Shown piece after piece: positions 37,935 to 49,300 of a stretch of DNA of 64,000 nt. A model generated the notes under the pieces. The model had not been told where the DNA came from, ran no database searches, and worked only from the letters and a program-made list of their open reading frames with translations. Position numbers and translations under genes: made by a program. Origin of the DNA: Echinococcus granulosus. Its lineage: Eukaryota; Platyhelminthes; Cestoda; Cyclophyllidea; Taeniidae. How positions within the stretch are numbered: the first letter of the stretch is position 1; each line of letters begins with the position of its first letter. Where the stretch lies: the NCBI RefSeq assembly GCF_000524195.1, contig NW_020170482.1, forward strand, positions 56,828 through 120,827. Direction: 5' to 3'.

Positions 37935-39865
37935 TAGTGAGCAAGCGAGCATGGGTGCACACTAGTACGTACGCACCGACATGCGAGCTTGTGGTCATGA
38001 GAAACGATGCCCGCCAGATTGATCTGCAAGGGCTTTGTCGTTGTATTGTTAGCCCTTTTTTATCTCTGGTTTTAAGAATACTTAAATCCAGTACTTTTAG
38101 TTCACATTTCTCAAATTACCTCCACACGCTGGTTTTCTAAGTTCATGGTAAATTAAATCTGAATTAGTTTATGAACTTGACTTGCCAGTGTTTTGGTTTT
38201 GTTTGGTAAATTTTCTGTTTCCACAGACGATTAATCTATGATAGACCAATCGGCGATTTTAACTATGACGAGTACTGAGCATTCGATTTTCGGCAAGAAT
38301 TTCGGTACTCTGCTGGGCTCAGTAAACCATTTCCATCCTCTCTTCTCTCATGTACCAAAATCGTCTTAAATGTTGCCCGCTTAACATTTTTTTCTAACAG
38401 GTTTTTTTTAATGCCTACGTTCTTCAAATCAGCCTTAAAATGCAACATTTCCTATCGAGAGATCGTTCAGAAACAAGCATACTGGACGAGGTGTTTTGTG
38501 TTTCTTCTCAAAGTTGTTTTACTTCTCGCCTTTTTGAAGAGCTCATTTTTACAATCTTTTGTTATCAAAAATTTCATAACACGTGGAAATAGGTTATGCG
38601 TGACAATAAGATCATGATGGAGCTAGCCAAAAGGTCACTGACCACAAGGGTCAGGCATGCAGTTTAGCAAAAAGAATTTAGGGTGAAATTTATTTATATT
38701 AATAATGAGGAAAAAGGGCAAGTAAAAAACTTTTTTAAAAAGGCTCTTCAAGTGAAATAGCATTTGGATGAGTAGGAAATTTGACAAACTTGGCTTAAGA
38801 GTTACTCGACAAATTAATTCTGGTAGTTATCGATTTATCGCCCAATCGATAAGTCCCTTATCGCAACCACTAATCACTGGTCGAATCAGTTTCCGTGGGA
38901 GAGATTCGTGGCTTGTGCGACATTAGACGGTTGATGACCGCTGGGAATGGTGAAACAACGTATTGAAGCCCCGGGCAAGCGATTTTTAGATGCTGGAGTT
39001 GTTTCCCCATTGGGATCCATTGAGAAGTGCAAGGGTTTGTCCCTCTTCCTGACTGATCGAGATGACTTCAAGGGAGGGCCTTCTGCAAAAATATTACTTT
39101 GGCAAAGACGTACAGACTGGCGACTACCCGGATATGCAAATAATTGTTGAAGCAAGAATGCCTAATTAGACGTTTTTTGAGGCGCAAGAGCTGTTGGCGA
39201 AACTTCTGGCTACAACAACATACCTCAGCCTATCGTTGAAAGAAGACGATAAAGGGCCGCCTTAAAGGAGTGCTAGCCACACTCCACCGTGGACTGAGAA
39301 TTGGGAAGCTACTGTGATCCGTGGTGGTTTGAAGCGGCCTCTTAGAGAGCGAGCGAGCAAGCAGATTGGCGGCATCATGTGACCGAGAGAACCTCATCCA
39401 TCGCCAAGGGGGAGACAAACCCCCGTGCCGATAGTATGCAATGGCTGTTTGCGACAAATCTCCGCCCAGGTATCGAATTCCGAAGCTAGAAGGTGAGACT
39501 ATGAAAATACTACAACGTTTTAAACACCTATGACTCAGTGTTATCACGATGTAAACTCCCTTGAAAACCTTTTGCCTAATTCTATGTGTCCATGACCTCT
39601 AGGTTTAGCATTTGCGGTTGTTGATCCTTTTGTACTTGAGGTTCACTTACCGATCTGGCCTAAATAATCTGAAGAGCCAATTCGCCAACACCTGCAAACA
39701 AACTGACAGTTCGCTTGGATCAGTGTGATTTCGTCGGTAGGTGCCTATTTTGACGAGTCTTTCCATCCCTAGTAAAACTCCCACTCCAAAGGCTGTTTGA
39801 GAAAATATGATACAGTCAGAAAGAATCAGGATAAGGAACACAAAAAGATGCATTTTTACCGATTC
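37935..39865. other. Intergenic region between actin and the DUF7042-type gene
   Basis: No gene recognised. A hydrophobic open frame at 39647-39853 (minus) lies just downstream of the stop of the DUF7042-type gene and is interpreted as 3' UTR. Short open frames on both strands around 38.9-39.5 kb have no motifs. Confidence 0.55.
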
Positions 39866-42800
39866 TCACACCGTCTCAATTAAAATCAGCCCAAAAATGA
39901 TGACCAATGATGGTGGCGTGACGGTGATTGCATGAGCATAGACATTTAGTACAGCAGGATTGACATAGGGATTTCGTCCATCATCGTAGTTCATGGGGCA
40001 CACGTCAAACTCATACTCATCCTCCATCAACTCCAGGCGTAAGGAGGCGCCTTCTTCAGGCAGGGACGATTCAGCTGTCTGCATCTTTCCGCATCGGTTG
40101 CCGAGACTGCGTGACATCGCAAAAGAGCGCATCGAGAGACGCTGGTAGACCCAACAACGGAATCTGTTTGAAACCTTCAACGAAGGAATACTAAGTTAAA
40201 TCCTTTTATTGACAAATATCTATTTAAAAGGAATATGTTGAACTCACTGGATCTTCACGATCATAGGTAATGAGATAGGATTTGGTATCCTCCATCCAGA
40301 ATCCTACGCATGCAATATAGTTATCGGTGACGTCGTATTCTGAGATGGGTCTTCCAGCAAAATCAAGACGCCAGCACTTTTGTACATCCAGCTTGAGGAT
40401 TTTCGGGTCGTTCAAACAGGCCTCGATATTGGTTTGCCAGTAATGGTAGCATAAGACCTGAAGCCACGGTCTTGGAGTCATTCCATTGGGCATCTTAAAG
40501 ACATACTTCTCCGCCTCCTGACCTGTCTGGATGAACTTGTACTTTCCTTGGATGGGACAGTTAATAGGGACGGGTGGATCAAGGACGAAATACTCGTAAG
40601 TCCATTCGATATAATTGAGCGTGAAACTGCTCCAATGACATGCCTCCTTATAAATCCGCAACATATACTCTGATTCGCCGAGAGAGTCCTTCACCAATGG
40701 TTCCAGGGGAAAGGGGCGTCCCATGCGAAATCGCGCGATGTTATGATGACGCGGGATTAACTCGAAACACATGAAGTCAATTTCACTGAAATTTTCATAA
40801 AGCATAGGTTACTTAAAATTAATAAATACACATTTTTTAAACAAAACAGCGAGTGGGTTGGATACGTTTTGGCAGATGCAAAAGAAGTGCGACCCACCAT
40901 TGACCGCGAGTCACGACGGCCATGAGATAGCGGGAAAGTTGTTGCTGACGACATATAAAATATATGTCCTCGAATGTGTAGTCGTCTCTCTTTCGCCTCA
41001 TGTAAATGTGCGTCGCGTTTATTTGTACCTAAAATACAATAAGTCCATTGGTTAACCATTCCTTCATCCTGCCAAACACTTTATTCGTCGATGGCTTCGC
41101 ATAAGAACTGATGTTTAACAATGATGACACCAACCCCTGGAAAACTCTTGGATCTAGAAGCTTTTTAAGGATTAGAAGTGGAGGGAGTCTTGTAAGAACC
41201 ACCGAAACCGGGAGCTGCCAATGAAAACAGAAGCGAAAATAAGTGGAAACGCGGAATCCTAGCTACTTACTGAGGTCTGGTACTCGCTTGGATAGAACCA
41301 ATTTCCGCTGTAGTTGGTGGGCAGTTTACAGGTGGGTTGCATCTCCACCAGCTGAGTGACAGGGTCAAATGCAGGCTCCAGTATTAAACGAATCGGCGCA
41401 GTAAAGTAGTTCTTCAAATTCTTGCAGTCCGCATCCACTGTCATACCTATGAGACGAAAGAGGAACAGTTTAGAACTCCCTGTAGGAATGTACAACAAAA
41501 AGGGGGACGTTCTGGGGTGGCAATCATGAGGTGCCACCAATGGAAGACACCTTTTCAAAAGCCTTCCTAATGGTAATTCCCACATTAAAAGGTGACTTTT
41601 GTGACGCTGGCATGGATTGCCTCATAAAATCTTTCCTTATTCCTTGTGATTTCGATGCTCTATGGCTACCTTGAGGTGTGAAACAATCTACGTATGTCAC
41701 ACCAGTCCGATCCACTGCATCAACCAGCCGATGATCGGTGATTTCGGACGGGATCGTTCAGAGTTGCCTGATAAGTTAATTGGAAGCTAAAGGATATTGG
41801 TAGCCACTTCCTCTCCTCGTGACTTTAATAGGATTTGTTGAAATGTGCCATCAAGCCGTTCTACTTGCCCATTGGAGTGAGGATAAAAGTTGGAGAGAAA
41901 GTGGGCGATAGTGCATAGGCGCAAAATGGACTGGTCTCTCCTGTCTGCGGTCAACGTCTCTAGGAGTCCGCCTTGGCTGGAGATCTGGTGCATCACTTTT
42001 AGTATCTTGGCAACCATAGGGGGGCAATACCGGTGTTATCTTTGGTCACCTTGAAAAGGCCTCCATCATAATGCGATAAAAGGTGCCATCGGTTGGACCG
42101 GTAAAGTCGTGACCACAGCTTCGTTTACTGCGATTAGAGCGTTGATGACAATTTTTGGGATCCTTTTCTGCCTCTCAATGATTCCGGAAACTTTTGTCAA
42201 AGTCAACGATACATTAGTCCCTTGATGGGCAATCAGCAGAACTTTTGACATTGAACTTCACGCCCCCGACGGCAGAATGAATGCTATGAAATTGGCACAG
42301 TGCCCTTAAACGATATAATCGTCGAACATTAAGGAATCTACAGCGGTGCAAAGTGGCTGAAAGTTATCGCCAGCTAAGCCGAACGAAAGCACTGTACGCG
42401 CCAACACTGTGTCGGACTTCCTCTTCGGTACCAGTGGTTGAACGAATCCAGATAGCAGGAGTTAATTGGTGCATGACAGCATCCACAATGCAAAGTGGCC
42501 CCATTATAGTGAGGCTCGACAGGGTGACGTGGCCTACGAGACCGAGTTCGTTCAATTATCTGTATGCCTTGCTTCAATGACTTGATTTTTTAACTTGAGG
42601 AAAAGAGATCTTTTAAATTCATGCAATTACCCACTTCTGACATAGATCTGCGTCCGTTTATCGGCGCGGTGCTCTCTATTGAACCCTGTACTACCTTGCA
42701 CGTATTTCAAATCCTCGTACATCCAGCATTGGTTAAATTTAATGGATATGAGTTGAAATATGCTACTTTGCAAGATGAGTCTAGCTCAGTTCCAAATCTT

Positions 42801-45530
42801 TTCTACAGCACTTGATGAAGCTGTAGTGATTGAACGTCGAATAATTACGGCGGGAACTCATCTATTTCGAGCAACACAGCAGTCGGGACTTGCCTATCGT
42901 TCGATACGAAATTGCTTTGCTCTTATTCTGAGAAGATGTAAGGTGTTATTATCTCATCAGGGTTAACCAACAGTTCCTCTCAAAGTGCACCAAATCTTTG
43001 GTTTAATAGGAGCTAAGCAATATCTCCATGTGCTGCAAAGTAGAATATCTCCTGAAATAAGGACTAGCTGTGGAAGGGGGCAGTATGAGGTAGTGACCTC
43101 TTGAGCTGGAGCATGTCGAGACGGACAATCGATATACTGAGTGAACTTGACACTGTAGAGTTGAATTTCATAACAGATGACCAGGCAATGAAACAATCCA
43201 TCGTGGAACCATTGTGGGGAAAGATTTTACCAATGACAAATAAAGATTATGGAGGAATTTTAAGGCCTCATGATCAGTGACGATCAGGAAGAGTGTAATG
43301 AACAAACAGTCGTGAGGTTTCTCACCTCAGGTGCAGCTAGAGTTGGCACGTTGCCACATTTAGCTGAGCCAGGGGACCAAGAGATGCGCAAAACAAAGTA
43401 GCCATCTCGTTGCCCTACTTCGTTAACATCTATCGATGAGGCGAGGTCGTTGGTTAATTCGGAGAAAAGAAGGGCAGAAAATGTCAAACGTGTCAAATCA
43501 TGTGAATGTTGGGGGGATGAGGACCAAATAACGGCTTTCCAGATCGGTAAAGGGAGGAAGAAAAATGAAACTAGTGCTAAAAAATCCACCAAGGCGTGTA
43601 TTTCACTGGAAGCCCTTCGGATTTAAGGCTTTCAAATTAAAGTAAAAAGACAGTGTAGGATCCCCCCTTTTACCAGATTTGTGCCATAAAGGCCCTCGAG
43701 CTGCAATAAATGGACTGAAGGTGTCCTGAATGCTTCAACCTTCATAATTTATAGTTACCTCACCATCTTCTGCAATTAGATCTACTACTTGGTTGTCACT
43801 AAGTGTCATATTGCATTCGATCATGCTTTTGAACTTCTACTACTGTTGACAGCTCAATCGCTTTGTGTTGCTGCTATTGTTTACTTATCGGACCATTATT
43901 CCGACTGCCACCGAGGCCTTTGAACAGACCAAAACTACCAAGAGCTTTCGTTGAGGTTTTAGCAAATATCTAGCGGCATTTGCGTCTGCAATTGGCTATC
44001 AAAATTGCAAGAGGCTGTGAGAGTCTAAGCGTAAAACTTTCTGAATTAAATTAAAACCGGAGGATCAGTGGGTGGTGCATTTTAAATCAGTACAAAAGCG
44101 CCCACCTCAAGTCTGGAGTCCTCATAAGCCGGACATTCAAGGCAGCCTTCAGTCTTTCTTGCAGATACACGAGAGTTCAAAACTTTGTATCGACTAGAAC
44201 TTTGCATGAAGACACCAAAAAAGATGATCGACTCAAACCCAGAACTGGCTAAGTACAACAATAATGTACAATTATGAAGCCCCATTAATTGAAAAAGGAA
44301 CCTAAGTAAGTAAAACGTTCTGTTCCCTTCAACGTTGAGAAACCTATTTAAATACTCAATAAACAACCTTGAGTGATTACCCCATTGAATAATGTCACGT
44401 CGATTTTGCTGATCAATGCGAGTGGTGAGGCAGCGGTATTTGAACTTCGGCATGTTCGTGTCGTATTCCACCGCGGCCCAGACGGTGCCATCGTCAGCCA
44501 CCCATCGTGCGTAGCACCGCCAGATATTAGCCTTTCCATATACAATGTTCGGCTCCTCTAAGACCGAGGTCTCGAAAAAGTTGGGACAGAAACCAAACGT
44601 CTGCTCGTACACTGAGTTATCGCGCAATGGAGAGCCCTGACGTTGACAGGCCTTCAAAATGCTGTTCGGGCTACGACACACACCTGTACTACCAACGATT
44701 CGATATTCAAAGGAGTAAATGCCCTCAATTATGCTTTTGCAGTTAAAATCGGAGTACTGCTCTCGGGAATTAATGAAGCCGGTTTCAAGTTCAGTACCGG
44801 ATATCAGATTACAGATCTCGGAAATATTTCGCCCCTTAAAAATAGGTTGACATTGACCTAAACGACTTTGATAACACAAGAGTCTAATTGGTTACTCTTT
44901 CGATATTGAATAACATTTTCGCTACGGGCTATAAGTTCATAACAGAAGTAACAATCGTTTGTCCTAAAATACTAGAAAGTGCCTTTCATTTACCTGTTCT
45001 TATATATAACATGAATGGAATCCGATTTGTTGGCTTCAACTGTTGTTGTTAAGAGAATTTGGTGGCAAGTACCGTTGAGTCTATCAATGTCTTGGTAGAG
45101 TTCAGTGGCTTTTATTTGTGTAGTTGTCTCCTTGCCATTTTCAATGCTGTACAGTGTTTTCCTGTAAATATGTGGCAAAGAACAAGGTTGTCCAGACACA
45201 GATATACAAGAAGAAAGTAAGCCAACTAGGTGTAATTTTTAAAACAAATTACCGAAAATAAAATTTGGTATACACATTTTCCCAGTTGTTCAGCCGTTCA
45301 TAGTGAGCGGTATTGATAAACAAATAAGGTCAAGGTTGGTTGAATCAACTGGACAAATTGTAGAATACCCGCTTTATATGTACACTAAATAGACTAAGTT
45401 GCGTTCAAGTTTATTACTTACGGTCAAAACTGTAAAGCTTTCAATCATGCGACGGAGCTATTTCATAGAAAGCAGTATCAAGAAATAAAAACAGGACGTA
45501 GAATTGCAAGAAAGCTCTACCAGAAGACAT
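39866..45530 (-). CDS. Secreted or GPI-anchored cysteine-rich protein resembling DUF7042-DUF7045 family, about 8 exons
   Basis: Exons in transcript order: candidate signal exon 45530-45454, then 45161-44994, 44963-44926 (38-nt microexon), 44857-44381, 41446-41271, 41028-40898, 40785-40248 and 40174-39866. From 45161 on all phases join, giving over 610 residues. The sequence shows recurring cysteine motifs: TNDCYFCYELIARRQC, WRCYARW followed about 20 residues later by KYRCL, MTVDADC, CKLPTNYSGNWF, CEIDFMCFELIPR and NRFRCWVYQR. This alternation matches my recollection of the invertebrate DUF7042-DUF7045 multi-domain proteins, whose function is unknown. The last exon ends in a short hydrophobic tail (PPSLVIIFGLILIETV) directly before the stop, suggesting a GPI-anchor signal or terminal membrane segment. 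The first exon is weakly supported: it encodes a hydrophobic N-terminus (MSSGRAFLQFYVLFLFL) in a compatible phase, but its donor GTCGCA is poor. Confidence 0.75.
41700..43600 (-). mobile_element. Ty3/gypsy-like retrotransposon remnant in intron
   Basis: Inside the 2.9-kb intron between 44381 and 41446, on the same strand as the host gene. The clearest piece is at about 41800-42020, whose translation contains NFYPHSNGQVERLDGTF, the conserved end of the retroviral-type integrase core (family form YHPQSNGQVER). Upstream pieces at about 42960-43190 (GDILLCSTWRYCLAP) fit the pre-integrase segment in the expected order. The frames are broken by stops and shifts, so it is a dead copy. No long terminal repeats were identified. 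Confidence 0.65.
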
Positions 45531-46380
45531 TTCAACAAAATACTTGTCTGCTTTTGATTTCATGGCTCTTTTGGCAAGCTGTGGAGAGCTGCACGTGGCT
45601 ATTAATAAAGCGATTCATATCGCAGTATGCCCATTCCAAAGTCCATTTACCTCTAGAACCATAGTCTAATTGTTAAATAAGTGCCATTTAATTAATCCTA
45701 ATTCTACTTTCAAATTTCGTGGTGTAAATGGGTATTTTGGGGGAAATAAGGCTTAAAATATTATACGTTGCTGAAGTTTATAGTATAGGTTAAATGTATA
45801 GATCATAGATTAAAATGCTCACTTTCCAGCCATGTAATAGATACTAGTTAGATATCTAACTTTTGCAACTATTATTAAATAAAGTGTATTCAATTCTCAT
45901 ACCACATAATCTTAAGCAAAGTAAAGTAATGTATCAACATTTTGAACATAAAATGATGTTTTTGCCAGCGAAATAGCAATTTTTTCAAGCACAAGCACTT
46001 GTTTTTGCATAAATCAGGCTGAAAAATTTAAAACCATTGCTAAAATATCAGGTCCGTTAGGTGTGAGAAGACTTTATATAACTTCGCCAAGGTCCCAATA
46101 GTTGAGGGCGTTTTCTGAACTCGTCAACTGAACTAAAGCTGCTAAGGGGTACTGAAACGTGTATTTAGTCGTTCATATCCACTTTATTTGCCTTTTAAAT
46201 TTATTAGGGGTTGAAAATGTTTGTTGTTAAGTTAAAGCATTTCTACCATGCTCTTCGTTATCTTACCTGCGAATTATCTTATGAAGTTTGGGGGTGGGGT
46301 GACTTTCAGAACTCTAATTAGCACTTTATTGCCTCCTCTGTGTTTTGCACTTATTTAACCTAAAGTTGATTCTTCTAACT
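45531..46380. other. Divergent intergenic region, AT-rich
   Basis: Between the DUF7042-type gene (minus) and NDRG (plus). Very AT-rich, no gene recognised. If NDRG is trans-spliced, the upstream start of its pre-mRNA would lie here. Confidence 0.5.
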
Positions 46381-46382
46381 AG

Positions 46383-49300
46383 ATGGAAATGTCTCAAGTC
46401 CCCAAATCGGTGGAGCTCCCAAATGTCGAATTCGTTGGTGTTCCGCTTGACGATAACACAAGTAGTGGTCACGCCATCCTTTCCCATGAATACTCTGGCG
46501 TTCTTGAAGTAACCACCTTGGTGAATTTTTCTTATTACTAAACTTTTTTCCAGATTGTTAACTTATTTTTTTTGTGCAGGAATACGAAATCACTACTTCT
46601 AGTGGGATTCCTATCCGTGTATATCGACAACCCTCGAATTCCAAATCTGCTATTTTAACATACCACGATATCGGGACAAATTGTAAGTTTGACTCATTAC
46701 TGCTACCAGAGTTGGAGAATCATGTCTAGTGGATTTCCTCTTTTTATCACCAGACACGTCATTCTTGGGCTTTTTCTCCTACCCTGAGATGCGGGTGATT
46801 TCGCGTCATTTTACAATCTACCATGTCTGTGCTCCGGGTCATCATGAAGGGGCTGAGGCACTTACAGTTAAGTGAGTAATTTTTTCCCCTTCTGTTTCGA
46901 TTCCTTCTATTTGTTATTCTGTGATGAATGTTGACTTCAAGCCGCCCGTAAATGCAGAAATTCCTTTGTTAGTCAAGTGGGGGGAGAGAGCCTCGGTTTC
47001 ATCAGAAACGTTTTTCGTTGGCGCACTGGGTACGTCTGCATGGCTACGGCTCTTTGTTTGTTGTGGAGGCTCTGGTCATTGCTTTGGTGTACGCATGAGT
47101 TCTTTGCTTATATCTTTTCGATGCCGTTTCATACCTATGCGTGGAGGTTACATCATATTCAAAATGCAGAGGCGATGCAAATTTGCTTGAATATCTTCGA
47201 CTTGGATTTTTTCTAGTTTGGCTTTTGGTATTCGTGCACTTTTAGCCAATGGGGTAAGGCTTTATAGCATTGATAGGAATTAGGAGAATTGATGAAGCAA
47301 TATCGTTTATTTTGTACGCATTTTCGAATTCTCTCTGTCGACTAACAACATCGTTATGTTGGTCTATGGGATTCTATGGCTTTTTGCGAACTTGGCGTGT
47401 TACGCAATGCCATACCCTATAACAACGTGACTGGATTCATTTACACTAACTGTGAAATCAAGATATGTAGTCATAAATGACTGTGTTTGTATCTCTCACA
47501 CGAAAAGCCATGTTTAAAGGTTATCAGCCTATTTTGAAGATATAAACGAATTCTGTACGCAATTTGTATCGAAGGGAGGGGAACTTGATTTTGTAGTACG
47601 ACTGAGTGGCGCGAATCGCTGTTTGTTTGCATTTGTTTCATGCGGATCTCAGTCTTTTCTGTCTGCATTCATGCGTTCACCAGTGCTCAATTAACATTTC
47701 TTTGGAGGACTGGTTCCTACATCTTCTTATGGGCACAATCAACTGTTGTACTTATGTTTGCATTAGCTTAAACCGTACCCGTGATCAACTTTTGCCATTT
47801 TGGAATTCACATTTTCAAATCGAACACTGAACTTCTATGAGGGTGGCGCAGGATTTTTTCCTATTTTTATTAAAATGGATGTTGGAGGAAAGAGGAGCGG
47901 AAGTCGTGTAGCCACTTCCGTCTATTCGTCCACTTTAATACGCTATTTAGCACTCGAGGTTAAAGCTACTTGCGAATATTTCTCCTAAGTCGTACTTTAA
48001 GCCAAATGGTACTTAGTCGGTTGTTTCCTGAAGCGAATTAAGAAGAGATGTGAAACATTCTTCTAATGAAAAGTGTGTTGAAAGCTATCAGTCTCTCTGA
48101 ATGGGTCAGATGAAGGCTAGACGATGCCATTGCACCGTAATCGGATAGAAATATGTACTATAGACCAAGGAATGGTTACATAACTCATCCTTTATTTTGT
48201 GTCAAATGGGTTATTAGGGTGCGTCTACTTGCGTATATGTAATTTTGGATTCATGCCAATTGCTAATTGACTGGATTCATCTGAAGAGGTCAAGTGGTGA
48301 ACAGCCAGATGTCAATTTCTTGCTATTTTTGTTACTTTTAAGCAAAATATAGTTGGAAATAGGTTGCTAATTACTAGGCGAAAAAGTCCCTATGTCACTT
48401 ACACTTGACATGGTGATGTCCACTTTCAAGTATGCAAGTTCTACTGCGCAAACATCAGCACCATAATTTAGAAGCAGAATTTGATGAGGCTAAGTGATGA
48501 CTACCGATAAGTGACATCTGGCACAGTTCAGTGTGGAGGCCATGTCTTGTGGAAGGAGATCACATGCCACAAATGAAGGAGCGATGGGAGGACAGGTAGT
48601 CAATGGTAGTCTCAAGGGGGTGGGTTGCTCAAATAGTTTCATAAATTACTCGGTGGTTAATTGTGTATACTTGGCCCAGGACAAGGGATAGGAAGAGGGA
48701 GAGCAAAAACCGATACGTACATATCGTAGACGGGAGTTGCCTATTCTTGTTTCATGATTTATTCGGTGTCGATGGTCCACCTGTATGGACATAGACAAAC
48801 CCAGCACACTCACACCCCACTTCAGCTTGTTCGATAGGTTCCCACATCACTTCCAACTACGCGTTATTAGGTTATGAAGGTCTCCAATTCATTGCTGATG
48901 TTCAGAGCGCTCCAACCTAGGCAGGATTGGGGATGTCAATGTCACCTATCGAATTGGTAAGATCAAATGTCCTATATGAAGTGGTAGATGGGAAAAGCGA
49001 TGTAATTTGCATTGAGGAAAAGTGAAGAAAAAAATAGTGACTGTCTCAATTTCAGTGTCACAGCCCATCTCTGTGCTTGTAGCATTCTGAAAAGTTACAC
49101 AATGTTATGTCTCAGGTTAACAGCATAACAATGAAAGAGGGTAAAAGAGGTAGGTCACGTGACGGCATTGTTTAAAAGCTGCAGCTGACAGTGGGATGCT
49201 TCGCTTAACTGCTCAGGTATGCAAGTTCTTTTGTGCAAACACAATAATAATTTAGAAGCAGGATTTGATGAGGCTAAGTGATGACCGCCGATGGGTGACA

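Noticed and set aside
39647..39853. Hydrophobic frame beyond the DUF7042-type stop codon
   Set aside because: The only usable donor lies after the TGA at 39866, so this would be 3' UTR; no phase-compatible exon join was found.
44858..44879. Continuation of the 44857-44381 exon upstream to 44879
   Set aside because: The TTTAG acceptor and the phase of the microexon place the exon start at 44857.
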